Assembly (NCBI GenBank): GCA_030684395.1
Contig: JAUXTT010000026.1
Coordinates: 94,017 to 158,016, forward strand
Length of the DNA stretch: 64,000 bases
Source: Bacteroidota bacterium
Lineage (GTDB): Bacteria > Bacteroidota > Bacteroidia > B-17B0 > Aurantibacillaceae
Reading direction: 5' to 3'
The notes under the pieces are model-generated. The model was not told where the DNA came from. It did not search any database and saw nothing but the letters and a program-made list of their open reading frames with translations. The position numbers were made by a program, and so were the translations under genes. Positions 31,395 through 40,061 of this stretch are shown piece after piece. The number at the start of each line of letters is the position of its first letter. The stretch's first letter is position 1.

Positions 31395-32153
31395 CTATCT
31401 AATAAATTGGATGATCTTACGTAGCGGTTTAAATGTAAGTGTATAGAACCGTGGTTTTAATCCATTCACTATCCATGCTTCCCGGTCTTCCTGATTGGCC
31501 TTTACCCGGTTTTTCACGGATGCATTGCTTTGCCCGCCCGTACGCATCTTCACCAAATATTCGTTTATATAAGTGGTTGAGATTTTTAGTTTGTGCAGAA
31601 AACGAAGCATCAATTCATAATCAGCGGCTGAACGGAATTGCAAATTAAAAACACCGTGTTTTTCATAACAGTCTTTTCGTACAAAAAAAGCAGGGTGCGG
31701 TGGCATCCACCCATTTAAAAACATTCCGTGTTTGTATTTACCGGAAACCCATTTACGAACTATTTTGTTAGTGTTATCTTTATCTACATAGTATAGATTA
31801 CCATACACACTATCTGTTTTCTTATTCTCAAAAGCTTTAGCGACTTTACTCAGAACTTTGTTATCCAAATAAAAATCATCAGAATGCAAAAGCGCAATCA
31901 CATCTCCTGTGGCAGCATTAATTCCTTTATTCAAAGCGTCGTAAATTCCTTTATCTTTTTCGGAAATAATTTTTGTGATCTTATCTTTATATTTATTTAC
32001 GATCTCAAGTGTATTATCTTTTGACAAGCCATCAATGATAATATACTCTACATTTGGATAGTCCTGTTCGGTAACAGACTTCAGTGTGTCTTCAATGGTT
32101 AAAGCACTGTTGTAGGTTGTTGTTATGACGGAGATCTTTAGCAATTTAGACAT
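31395..32153 (-). CDS. Family 2 glycosyltransferase
   Basis: 252 residues. GT-A fold signatures: ISVITTTYNSALTIEDTLKS, QDYPNVEYIIIDGLSKDNTL, GIYDALNKGINAATGDVIAL, and LHSDDFYLD (the DxD-like metal/nucleotide site). A short helical tail ends RPLRKIIQFIR. No membrane spans. It adds a sugar from a nucleotide donor, probably for a polysaccharide or glycolipid; the neighbours (PD40 propeller, DPP11) do not narrow this. A related envelope function is suggested by the GT4 and acyltransferase genes at 37540-39825. Confidence 0.9.
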   Translation of the reverse strand: MSKLLKISVITTTYNSALTIEDTLKSVTEQDYPNVEYIIIDGLSKDNTLEIVNKYKDKITKIISEKDKGIYDALNKGINAATGDVIALLHSDDFYLDNKVLSKVAKAFENKKTDSVYGNLYYVDKDNTNKIVRKWVSGKYKHGMFLNGWMPPHPAFFVRKDCYEKHGVFNLQFRSAADYELMLRFLHKLKISTTYINEYLVKMRTGGQSNASVKNRVKANQEDREAWIVNGLKPRFYTLTFKPLRKIIQFIR

Positions 32154-32166
32154 TAGATTTAAGATG

Positions 32167-32179
32167 CAAGAATCAAGAC
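32167..32179. repeat. Short intergenic repeat CAAGAATCAAGAC, copy 2
   Basis: Identical to 31268-31280 and preceded by AAGATGCAAGA (32161-32171), which also occurs at 35564-35574. Confidence 0.5.
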
Positions 32180-32248
32180 AGATTATACAAAATAAAGCCG
32201 TCTCGACTAAGTGTTATTTTTCATTCTTCATTATTAATTTTTCATTCA

Positions 32249-33280
32249 CTAATCTACCCAATCAGCTATAAACAAATTGGTATCTCTTGTTCCACGGTTA
32301 TCTCTGTTAGAAGAAAAAACCAATTTCTTTCCATCGGGAGAAAACATAGGGAACGCATTAAAAATACTCTTATTTGTGATTTGTTCCAAACCTGTTCCGT
32401 CTGCGTTAATCATAAACAATTGAAAATCGTATCCTTTTGTAGAATGGTGATTACTTGAGAAAATTATTTTTTTACCCGTAGGATGAAAGAAGGGTGCCCA
32501 GTTCGCTTTTCCTAAGTTTGTTACCTGCTTTTTGTTTTTACCATCTACATCGCAAGTATAAATCTCCATATTGGTTGGGGCAACTAAACCTTGTGCCAGT
32601 AATTCTTTATACTCCTTTATTTCTTCTTCTGTTTTTGGACGGGATGACCTAAACACCAATTGTTTTCCATCCGGCGAAAAGAATGCGCCGCCATCATAAC
32701 CTAATTCATCTGTTATTTGCACCTGGTTGGTTCCGTCAATATTCATCGTCCATAATTCCAAATCTCCACTGCGGGTTGAAGTAAAAACAATTTTATCCCC
32801 TTTTGGAGAAACCGTTGCTTCTGCATCGTAGCCTTTTTCTTTGGTAAGTTGTTTTACAATTTTGCCTTTTAGATCAGAAACAAAAATATCGTAACTATCA
32901 TAAATTGCCCAAAGGTATTTGCCTTTTATCTCCACTTGTGCAGGGCAGTCTTTAGCCGCCTGATGTGTTGATGCAAATAAGATCTGTTTATTCCCCGGAA
33001 GATAATATGAACAGGTTGTTCTGCCTTCCATAGTGCTGATTACCGGCGGTTTGTAGGTGGTGTCCTTGCTTGCTTTTTTAATGTCAAGGTTAAATATCTG
33101 ATCACACTTTACACCCCATTTTGTATTGTTACTTTGGAAAGAAAGAAACTTTCCGTTCGGGCTAAAATAAGCTTCGGCATTATCTCCTCCAAAAGTGAGT
33201 TGTGTTAAGTTTTTCAGGTGTTTTTCTCCCTGCCCGAAAATAAGGCTGGGAATTACAGATAATATCAAAAAAAATCTCAT
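32249..33280 (-). CDS. Secreted TolB-like PD40 beta-propeller protein
   Basis: About 343 residues from ATG 33280. A longer frame starts at 33304, but a promoter box at 33302-33309 overlaps it, and 33280 begins a good signal peptide (MRFFLILSVIPSLIFG). The mature part consists of PD40/WD40-like blades: LTFGGDNAEAYFSPNGKFLS, VSPKGDKIVFTSTRSGDLEL, FFSPDGKQLVFRSSRPK, FFHPTGKKIIFSSNHHS and FSPDGKKLVFSSNRDNRGTR. This is a six-bladed TolB-type propeller without the N-terminal TolB domain or a peptidase domain. Probably periplasmic protein binding; partner unknown. Divergent from the M16 gene. Confidence 0.85.
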   Translation of the reverse strand: MRFFLILSVIPSLIFGQGEKHLKNLTQLTFGGDNAEAYFSPNGKFLSFQSNNTKWGVKCDQIFNLDIKKASKDTTYKPPVISTMEGRTTCSYYLPGNKQILFASTHQAAKDCPAQVEIKGKYLWAIYDSYDIFVSDLKGKIVKQLTKEKGYDAEATVSPKGDKIVFTSTRSGDLELWTMNIDGTNQVQITDELGYDGGAFFSPDGKQLVFRSSRPKTEEEIKEYKELLAQGLVAPTNMEIYTCDVDGKNKKQVTNLGKANWAPFFHPTGKKIIFSSNHHSTKGYDFQLFMINADGTGLEQITNKSIFNAFPMFSPDGKKLVFSSNRDNRGTRDTNLFIADWVD

Positions 33281-33301
33281 AAAACAGGGCTTCAATTGGC
33301 G

Positions 33302-33309
33302 CAAAGATA
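33302..33309 (-). promoter_or_regulatory. Promoter box (TATCTTTG) for the PD40 gene
   Basis: Minus-strand TAnnTTTG match, 22 bases upstream of the ATG at 33280; supports that start over the one at 33304. Confidence 0.5.
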
Positions 33310-33347
33310 CTATTTTTATACACCTCTTATTTGGTTACATTTACATT

Positions 33348-34589
33348 ATGATTAATTACGAAGAATTTACACTCAAAAATAAATTAAAAGTTATCGTTCA
33401 CAAAGACACATCTACTCCAATGGCCTGTGTGAATATTTTATATGATGTTGGTGCGCGCGATGAAGACGAGAGCAAAACAGGGTTCGCACATTTATTCGAA
33501 CATTTAATGTTTGGTGGAAGTATTAATATTCCCAACTACGATGAGCCTTTGCAATTGGTGGGCGGAGAAAATAATGCGTGGACCAGCAACGACATGACTA
33601 ATTATCATCTAACTCTTCCGGCAAACAATTTAGAAACAGCTTTTTGGTTGGAAAGCGACAGAATGTTGAGTCTTGCTTTTTCAGAGAAAAGTCTGGAAGT
33701 ACAGCGCAGTGTGGTAATTGAAGAATTCAAACAACGCTATTTAAATCAACCTTACGGAGATGTTTGGTTGTTACTTCGTCCTTTGGCTTATCAAAAACAT
33801 CCTTACAAATGGTCAACCATTGGGAAAGAGATCAAACATATTGAAGATGCAACCATGGAAGATGTAAAAGCGTTTTTCAAAGCACACTACAATCCTTCCA
33901 ATGCTATCATGGTTGTTACCGGAAATGTAGAAACAGCAGAAGTAAAACAATTAGCAGAAAAATGGTTCGAACCTATTCCTGCTATTGAGAAGCCAAAAAG
34001 AAATTTACCTATTGAACCAAAACAAAATGAACACCGCACATTAACAGTAGAACGGGATGTTCCGGTTAATAGTATTTATAAGGCTTTTCATATGTGCTCC
34101 CGCTACGACAAAGAGTATCATGCAACAGATCTCTTATCGGATGTTTTATCAAGAGGAAATTCTTCGCGCTTATATAAATCCCTAATCAAAGAGAAAAAAT
34201 TATTCTCCGATATTAATGCTTATGTAAATGGTGATATGGATAAAGGTCTGTTTGTTGTTACCGGAAAATTAAGTCCGGGTGTTAGTATGGAACAGGCGGA
34301 AGTGGCCATTGAAGAAGAGTTGACAAAGATCCAAAACGAATTAGTTAGCGAAACAGAGTTACAAAAATGTAAGAATAAAGTAGAATCATCGCTTACTTTT
34401 TCTGAAACAGATATTATGACCAAAGCATCGAACCTGGCTATTTCTGAATTATTGGGAAGTGCTAATTTGGTCAATAAAGAAATCGAACAATATGCGAAGG
34501 TAACAGCCAAAGATATTCAGGATGTTGCCAAAGAGGTGTTACGAAAAACAAATTGCTCAACGTTATATTACTTAGCAAAGAAAAAATAA
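33348..34589 (+). CDS. M16 family zinc peptidase (catalytic subunit)
   Basis: 413 residues from ATG 33348. The open frame continues upstream, but that part overlaps the divergent gene and its promoter. The inverted zinc motif HxxEH is intact (His48-Leu-Phe-Glu51-His52 in FAHLFEHLMFGG), with a downstream Glu in QRSVVIEEFKQRY. Two M16 domains follow (PF00675 then PF05193-like; NPSNAIMVVTGNV, DVLSRGNSSRLYKSL). About 410 residues is the size of small M16B subunits that work as dimers with a zinc-less partner; the likely partner is at 35651. No signal peptide is seen, so a cytosolic site or non-classical export is possible. Confidence 0.92.
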   Translation: MINYEEFTLKNKLKVIVHKDTSTPMACVNILYDVGARDEDESKTGFAHLFEHLMFGGSINIPNYDEPLQLVGGENNAWTSNDMTNYHLTLPANNLETAFWLESDRMLSLAFSEKSLEVQRSVVIEEFKQRYLNQPYGDVWLLLRPLAYQKHPYKWSTIGKEIKHIEDATMEDVKAFFKAHYNPSNAIMVVTGNVETAEVKQLAEKWFEPIPAIEKPKRNLPIEPKQNEHRTLTVERDVPVNSIYKAFHMCSRYDKEYHATDLLSDVLSRGNSSRLYKSLIKEKKLFSDINAYVNGDMDKGLFVVTGKLSPGVSMEQAEVAIEEELTKIQNELVSETELQKCKNKVESSLTFSETDIMTKASNLAISELLGSANLVNKEIEQYAKVTAKDIQDVAKEVLRKTNCSTLYYLAKKK

Positions 34590-34590
34590 T

Positions 34591-35544
34591 ATGACCATTC
34601 AGGAAATTCAAAACAGGCTGCAGCAACTTTCCTTTGATCCTAAAGTGCTTGAGCGTTACAACGAACATCATCGTTATTACCATACTCTTGATCATGTTCT
34701 CTATTTATTGGATGTACTTGAAAAAAAGAATGTACAGAGTGATGATGAGTTGTTTTTGACTACGATTTTTCACGATGCCGTATATGATCCCAAATCAAAT
34801 ACCAACGAAGACGACTCTGCGGTTCTTTTCAAAAGAGAAGCTGCAAAATCAAAATTAAATGATACGTCTGTAAAAAACATTGAGCAGATGATCCTTGATA
34901 CCAAACATCATAAGGCATCAAGCGATAAATCAAAATTATTCATTGAGGCTGACCTCAACATCTTTAATGAAGATGATGCTATGTTGTTTGAGTACGAAAA
35001 ACAGATCTTCAAAGAATTTCAGTTTGTTGATTACAAACAATATAAAGAGAAACGCATTGCAGTGTTAGAGCATTTTAATACAAATGGAAAGCTTAACAGC
35101 CTGATCAGCTTTGTAAAAAATGTTCAGCCAAAAATTGCTTTGTTTCCCGGAAGTTTTAATCCGTTTCATAAAGGACATTATAATGTTCTTAAAAAAGCCG
35201 AACGCATTTTTGATAAAGTAATTATTGCTTTTGGTAAAAACCCGGATAAAACAATACGTACATGGGATGTTCCAAAAACCATACAAAACAGGCAACTAAC
35301 CGAATATGAAGGTTTGCTCACTGATTTTGTAGAAACCTTTGATTATGATATTGTCGTAATAAGAGGTTTGCGAAACTCAACCGATTTTCAATACGAACAA
35401 AATCAATACCGTTACATTCAGGAATTAAAACCAACTATTAAAATTGTAAGTGTATTTTGCGATAAGGAATTTGAACATATCAGTTCGTCAGGTATTCGTA
35501 CACTGGAGAAATACAACAAACACCAAAACTATTTATTAGACTAA
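34591..35544 (+). CDS. Fusion of HD-family phosphohydrolase and CoaD-like adenylyltransferase
   Basis: 317 residues, two domains. Residues 1-175 are a small HD-superfamily hydrolase of the COG4339 type: YYHTLDHVLYLL (His31, His35), FHDAVYDPKSNTNEDDSAVL (His61-Asp62, Asp75). Residues ~184-317 resemble phosphopantetheine adenylyltransferase: IALFPGSFNPFHKGHYNVL (HxGH nucleotidyltransferase motif), FDKVIIAFGKNPDK, IVVIRGLRNSTDFQYEQ and HISSSGIRTLEK. Canonical CoaD has SSSxVK where this has SSSGIR. Its second half would make dephospho-CoA from 4'-phosphopantetheine and ATP. It begins 2 bp after the M16 stop. What the HD domain hydrolyses is unknown. Confidence 0.85.
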   Translation: MTIQEIQNRLQQLSFDPKVLERYNEHHRYYHTLDHVLYLLDVLEKKNVQSDDELFLTTIFHDAVYDPKSNTNEDDSAVLFKREAAKSKLNDTSVKNIEQMILDTKHHKASSDKSKLFIEADLNIFNEDDAMLFEYEKQIFKEFQFVDYKQYKEKRIAVLEHFNTNGKLNSLISFVKNVQPKIALFPGSFNPFHKGHYNVLKKAERIFDKVIIAFGKNPDKTIRTWDVPKTIQNRQLTEYEGLLTDFVETFDYDIVVIRGLRNSTDFQYEQNQYRYIQELKPTIKIVSVFCDKEFEHISSSGIRTLEKYNKHQNYLLD

Positions 35545-35650
35545 AACACAGACACTAGACAACAAGATGCAAGATAGATTGCGTTAAACAAAATACAATC
35601 TGCGATCCCGATAGCTATCGGGACTGCGGGAAATTAAAAAGAAAAGAATT
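35545..35650. other. Intergenic spacer made of repeats
   Basis: It holds AAGATGCAAGA (35564-35574, shared with 32161), AATCTGCG, and a palindrome copy at 35606-35623, flanked on both sides by TGCG. Confidence 0.5.
35606..35623. repeat. 18-bp palindrome TCCCGATAGCTATCGGGA, copy 2
   Basis: Identical to 4535-4552. Flanked by TGCGA on the left and CTGCG on the right, so a TGCG direct repeat brackets it; this could be an insertion duplication or chance. Confidence 0.8.
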
Positions 35651-36931
35651 ATGCTAAACAGAACAGAAGCTCCTGCTTTTAACACGATCGATAAGGTTGA
35701 CATTATACAGGCGAAGAAACAAACATTATCAAACGGAATTGAAGTTTATTCCATTGATGCAGGAAGCCAGGAACTAACCCGTATCGAATTCATTTTTCAC
35801 GCGGGCATGTATTATCAACCGGCACCTTTAATTGCTTCATCAGCAAATAACCTTGCGGAAACCGGAACAAAAAGTTACACTGCGGATCAGATATCTGATA
35901 ATATTGATTTTTACGGTTCCTTCTTCGAATATGGCGTTGGGCAGGATCATGCAAGCTTTACCTTGTATAGTTTGAACAAATACCTGGAACCAACTATTAC
36001 TTATGTAGAAGACATTATTAAGAATCCAACCTTTCCAAAACATGAGTTCGACATTTTTCTTGCAAACAAAAAACAAAAACACCTGGTAAACTCTGAAAAG
36101 GTGAGTGTGTTGGCAAGAAGAAAATTTAACGAATTGCTGTTTGGGGAAAAACATCCTTACGGAATTGAAGTAAAGGATCAGGACTTTGATACAACTTCAT
36201 TACAAGACGTGGTTGATTTTTACGCACATCACTACCATTACAAAAATTGCATCATTGTTGCCTCGGGTAAATTACCTGCCAACCTAATCGAAATTCTCAA
36301 CAAACATTTCGGGCAAAACAATTGGGGAAGTGGCAAAGCGGTTGAAGAAAAAAAGATCGTAATTGCAGGAACAAATGAGCTAAAACACTATGTAAAAAAA
36401 GACGATGCAATTCAATCGGCAATCCGCATTGGGCGGGTACTATTTAATAAAACACATGAAGATTATTTTGCGTTTCAGGTATTGAATACGGTTTTGGGTG
36501 GTTATTTTGGATCACGTTTAATGGCAAATATTCGTGAAGACAAAGGTTATACTTATGGGATCGGTTCCGGACTTGCCTCTTTAGCACACGGTGGATATTT
36601 CTTTATTTCAACAGAAGTAGGTTCGGATGTTACCAACGATGCATTAAAAGAAACCTACAAAGAAATAAAAACATTGCGCGAAGACCTGGTAGGCGATGTT
36701 GAATTGGAGTTGGTGAAAAATTACATTCTCGGTCAGTTCCAGAGAAGTGTGGAAGGCCCTTTTTCTTTAGCAGATAAATTCAAAGCTATCTGGGAATTTG
36801 GGTTGGATTATTCATACTTCGATAATTATTTTCATGCAGTAAAAAATATAAAAGCAACGCATTTAAGAGATCTTGCAAATAAGTATTTACAAGAGAAAGA
36901 TCTTATTGAGTGTGTAGTAGGAAAAAAATAA
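35651..36931 (+). CDS. M16 family protein without zinc motif (partner subunit)
   Basis: 426 residues with the same two-domain M16 layout as the gene at 33348 (RIEFIFHAGMYYQPAPLIAS, NCIIVASGKLPANLIEIL, VLNTVLGGYFGSRLMANIRE, DKGYTYGIGSGLASLAHGGY). The position of HxxEH is occupied by SSANNLAETG, so no zinc can be held. In M16B peptidases a zinc-bearing and a zinc-less protomer pair to form the chamber, and the zinc-less one carries an R/Y pair that binds substrate; GYTYG fits that. It probably works with the 33348 product. The HD-CoaD fusion lies between the two. Confidence 0.88.
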   Translation: MLNRTEAPAFNTIDKVDIIQAKKQTLSNGIEVYSIDAGSQELTRIEFIFHAGMYYQPAPLIASSANNLAETGTKSYTADQISDNIDFYGSFFEYGVGQDHASFTLYSLNKYLEPTITYVEDIIKNPTFPKHEFDIFLANKKQKHLVNSEKVSVLARRKFNELLFGEKHPYGIEVKDQDFDTTSLQDVVDFYAHHYHYKNCIIVASGKLPANLIEILNKHFGQNNWGSGKAVEEKKIVIAGTNELKHYVKKDDAIQSAIRIGRVLFNKTHEDYFAFQVLNTVLGGYFGSRLMANIREDKGYTYGIGSGLASLAHGGYFFISTEVGSDVTNDALKETYKEIKTLREDLVGDVELELVKNYILGQFQRSVEGPFSLADKFKAIWEFGLDYSYFDNYFHAVKNIKATHLRDLANKYLQEKDLIECVVGKK

Positions 36932-36941
36932 AATATAGTTA

Positions 36942-37053
36942 GCCGCAGCCCCGATAGCTATCGGGACTCAAAGATTACACAGATTAAATTGTTGAACTTT
37001 TAATTTTCATTGATTTCAAAAATTGTATTAAGAAATCTGCGTAAATCCGCGGC
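36942..37053. repeat. Imperfect inverted-repeat element interrupted by the palindrome
   Basis: Right arm: AATCTGCGTAAATC (37034-37047) then GCGGC (37049-37053). Left arm: GCCGC (36942-36946) and GATTACACAGATT (36973-36985). On the right the two blocks are 1 base apart; on the left they are 26 bases apart because CCCGATAGCTATCGGG lies between them. The arms look like a short REP- or MITE-like element. Confidence 0.6.
36950..36965. repeat. Palindrome CCCGATAGCTATCGGG, copy 3
   Basis: 16-bp core of the family, in the left arm of the inverted repeat at 36942-37053. Confidence 0.8.
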
Positions 37054-37068
37054 AAAAAACAAAACACC

Positions 37069-37536
37069 ATGCAGATAGCAGCAAAAAATCCGGATGACTA
37101 CATAAAAAAAGTAGCGGAAGATAAACGAGAAGCGATTATAAAACTAAGAGCAGAAATTCTTAAAAATCTTCCAAAAGGTTTTGAGGAAACCATGAGCTAT
37201 GGAATGATTGGCTATGTTGTTCCTCATTCTATTTTCCCAAAAGGTTATCATTGCGACCCTAAACTTCCTTTACCTTTTGTAAGCATTGCTGCACAAAAAA
37301 ACTTTGTTGCGTTTTATCACATGGGAATTTATGCAAACCCCAAACTATTGAATTGGTTTGTTGAAGAATATCCTAAACATACGGATGCAAAGCTGGACAT
37401 GGGCAAAGGCTGCGTTCGATTTAAAAATCCGGAAAAAATTCCATACAAGTTATTGGGTCAGCTAATAAAAAAAGTTTCTGTGAAACAATGGACTACTGCG
37501 TACGAAGAAAACATCGCTAATTACAAGAAGAAATAG
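37069..37536 (+). CDS. DUF1801 domain protein
   Basis: 155 residues with the DUF1801/YdhG-like pattern: NPDDYIKKVAEDKREAIIKL, GFEETMSYGMIGYVVPHSIF, FVSIAAQKNFVAFYHMGIYA, DMGKGCVRFKNPEKIPYKLL and a lysine-rich tail. Soluble and cytosolic; the fold is small alpha/beta of unknown biochemical role. It precedes the GT4 gene by 3 bp, so the two are probably co-transcribed, although a functional link is not obvious. Confidence 0.88.
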   Translation: MQIAAKNPDDYIKKVAEDKREAIIKLRAEILKNLPKGFEETMSYGMIGYVVPHSIFPKGYHCDPKLPLPFVSIAAQKNFVAFYHMGIYANPKLLNWFVEEYPKHTDAKLDMGKGCVRFKNPEKIPYKLLGQLIKKVSVKQWTTAYEENIANYKKK

Positions 37537-37539
37537 AAG

Positions 37540-38670
37540 ATGAAGTTTTTTATAATTGGTCCTGCATATCCTTTACGTGGTGGTCCCGCACAGTTCAATG
37601 AAAATCTGTGCAGAGCCATGAACAAAGAAGGCCATGATGCGCAAATCATTTCCTACTCTTTACAGTATCCGGGTTTTTTATTTCCCGGAAGCACGCAATA
37701 CGAAACAAGTGGAAGCGCTCCTACTGATATTAAGATTCATACAAAAATAAACACAGTTAATCCTTTCAATTGGTTTGCTGTTGCGCGTTTCATTAAGAGA
37801 GAAAAACCAGATGCAATTATTTTTCGTTTTTGGCTTCCTTTTTTTGGACCAAGTTTAGGAACCATTGCACGATTGGTAAGAAAAAAAACAAAGGTGTTTG
37901 CGCTTACCGATAATGTGTTGCCACACGAAAAACGTTTTGGTGATAAGCCTTTTACAAAATACTTTATTAAATCCTGTCATGGTTTTATTACCATGTCGCA
38001 CAAGGTGTTTGATGACTTGAGTGTATTCACCAACAACCCTCACAAAATTTACACGCCGCATCCTATGTACGAATCTTATGGTGAGCCGGTAAGCAGATCG
38101 GAAGCGAGAAAAAAATTAGGCTTAAACGAAAACGACAAAATAATTTTGTTTTTTGGTTTGATTCGTAAATACAAAGGCCTCGATTTTTTATTAGAAGCAA
38201 TGGCTGATGAGCGAATCAAAAAAGCAGGTTATAAATTACTGGTAGCAGGCGAGCATTACGAAGACCCGAAAGTATATACTGACATTATTGAAGAACATAA
38301 ACTGCAGGACTCGGTTATACTGCACACTAAATTTATTGCCAACGAAGATGTGCGTGATTATTTTTGCGCATGTAATATTGTTGGACAAACCTACCGCAAC
38401 GCCACCAATAGCGGTGTAACCATGGTTGGTTATTATTACGAAAAACCAATGCTCGTTACCAATGTAGGCGGCTTAGCAGAAATTGTTCCTCATGGGAAAG
38501 CGGGCTACGTAATATCACCGGAACCAAAAGTAATTGCTGATTCTATCGTTGATTATTTCGAAAACAATAAAGAAGAAGAATTTACAAAAGGTGTGATAGA
38601 GGAAAAACGCAAGTATGAGTGGAAAACTTTTATTGATGCTTTTTTAAATTTATACCGTAAAGTAAAATAA
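37540..38670 (+). CDS. Family 4 glycosyltransferase
   Basis: 376 residues, GT-B fold. N-terminal Rossmann domain starting MKFFIIGPAYPLRGGPAQFN with the Gly-rich acceptor loop; the C-terminal GT1-type nucleotide-sugar domain includes KIILFFGLIRKYKGLDFLLE, LVAGEHYEDP and EKPMLVTNVGGLAEIVPHGK (the E-x7-E-like donor site is near TYRNATNSGVTM ... GGLAE). No membrane spans. Likely builds envelope polysaccharide or glycolipid with the acyltransferase downstream (84 bp). Confidence 0.92.
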   Translation: MKFFIIGPAYPLRGGPAQFNENLCRAMNKEGHDAQIISYSLQYPGFLFPGSTQYETSGSAPTDIKIHTKINTVNPFNWFAVARFIKREKPDAIIFRFWLPFFGPSLGTIARLVRKKTKVFALTDNVLPHEKRFGDKPFTKYFIKSCHGFITMSHKVFDDLSVFTNNPHKIYTPHPMYESYGEPVSRSEARKKLGLNENDKIILFFGLIRKYKGLDFLLEAMADERIKKAGYKLLVAGEHYEDPKVYTDIIEEHKLQDSVILHTKFIANEDVRDYFCACNIVGQTYRNATNSGVTMVGYYYEKPMLVTNVGGLAEIVPHGKAGYVISPEPKVIADSIVDYFENNKEEEFTKGVIEEKRKYEWKTFIDAFLNLYRKVK

Positions 38671-38754
38671 ACCTGTATCAGGAGAACAACTAAAAACCTA
38701 AATCAGGAATGTTTTTTATCTTTACGCTCCATTGCCCGAACCAAGAATATATTT

Positions 38755-39825
38755 GTGAAACTGAGTCCGTTAAATAATCTTCAAGTACTTCGCGGGATCT
38801 CAGCACTTCTGGTTTGCTGTTATCATTTGCGACCCACATTAAAGGGCGAATTGAATGGGCCTCTCTTATTTGGTTATGGCTATATTGGCGTTTCCATATT
38901 TTTTGTGATAAGCGGTTTCATTATCTCTTATTCAACACGGGATGTGATCATAAACCTCAGAGCTTATGTGTTAGATTATTCCATTAAAAGATTTATCAGG
39001 GTAATTCCGTTGTACTATTTTTATACATGTGTATGGTTGCTGGTAAGTCACCAACTTTTAATGTACCTCAGCACAGGAAGTTCCGACCTAATGCGGGTTT
39101 TGTTATTTATCCCACTTCCGGGCAAACCACCTCCTTTATATGTAGGCTGGACTTTAAACTATGAGATTTATTTTTATATAATTTTTGGTGTCTCGTTTTT
39201 TTTCAAGGAAAAGAGGCATCTTTTTATCCTTATTTATTTTCTTTCTTCATTGATACTACTTCCTTTGATCCTTCACTTTATGGGCTTCGAAGGATTCCGG
39301 GTTAAAGATTACCCTGGTCTTTTCTATAAAGAATCGCCTTACCTTTCCCTTATCACAAATCCGTTTTTATTACTTTTTGTGTTTGGCATATTAATTAGCA
39401 GATACTATGATAAGATCAGGATAAATAAAAAAATGACGCTTATTGTTTTCTTCACTTCATTGATTTATTTTATTGTTGTTTATTTTTCTCAATTAAACAA
39501 TTTTATTTTAGAATTTAGTGCATGCGGCTTGCTGGTATTCTCAACTTTACTACTTGATAAGGTTTTTATAGATTTTAAACCTAAAAAAGTATTTACTTAT
39601 CTTGGAGATATATCTTATTCGTTATACCTCGTTCATCCCATTATAATTATATACATTCCGAATGTTTTCAAAAAATTACACCTGGATTTTTTAAATGAGG
39701 GAAGCACAAAATTCTTTGTGTTGCTTATTGTATCTGTTATTGCGGGAATCCTTAGTTTTGAAGTGCTGGAAAAAAGGGTATTATTCGCGGTTAAAAATCT
39801 TTTTATCAAGAAGCGTAAAAGCTAA
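38755..39825 (+). CDS. Acyltransferase 3 family membrane protein
   Basis: 356 residues, about ten membrane helices. The N-terminus LQVLRGISALLVCCYHLRPT carries the conserved R and the H of acyltransferase-3 (OafA-like) enzymes; FGYGYIGVSIFFVISGFIIS and YVGWTLNYEIYFYIIFG are also typical, and the end has YLGDISYSLYLVHP. These proteins O-acetylate or otherwise acylate sugars of LPS, capsule or glycans. The start is the GTG at 38755, since the first conserved motif follows at once and no ATG is available. A TATATTTG match at 38748-38755 overlaps that GTG, so its meaning as a promoter is doubtful. Confidence 0.87.
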   Translation: MKLSPLNNLQVLRGISALLVCCYHLRPTLKGELNGPLLFGYGYIGVSIFFVISGFIISYSTRDVIINLRAYVLDYSIKRFIRVIPLYYFYTCVWLLVSHQLLMYLSTGSSDLMRVLLFIPLPGKPPPLYVGWTLNYEIYFYIIFGVSFFFKEKRHLFILIYFLSSLILLPLILHFMGFEGFRVKDYPGLFYKESPYLSLITNPFLLLFVFGILISRYYDKIRINKKMTLIVFFTSLIYFIVVYFSQLNNFILEFSACGLLVFSTLLLDKVFIDFKPKKVFTYLGDISYSLYLVHPIIIIYIPNVFKKLHLDFLNEGSTKFFVLLIVSVIAGILSFEVLEKRVLFAVKNLFIKKRKS

Positions 39826-40061
39826 TCTCCGTATACATTTAACTCATCTACAAAGTTCTCTTTGCTCATCACAGAGAGATAAAAACTTCAAAAATGTAGA
39901 ATCCATTCGGCGCATTCTTCATGACGATAGTGTAAAATATTCTTCAGGGCCTTTAAAAATGAAATGGCAACAATCAATTTTTTATTAGGCCTCTTGAAAC
40001 CATTTCCCTGAAGTGCTTTCTGCCCTATTTTATGCCTTTACTTTTCTACTTCCTGAGTTTT
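39826..40061. other. Convergent intergenic region
   Basis: Between the acyltransferase and the fic gene; no terminator, RNA or gene recognised. Confidence 0.4.

Noticed and set aside
33195..33347. N-terminal extension of the M16 peptidase ORF
   Set aside because: It overlaps the divergent PD40 gene start and its promoter, and encodes no conserved M16 sequence; the ATG at 33348 fits the family.
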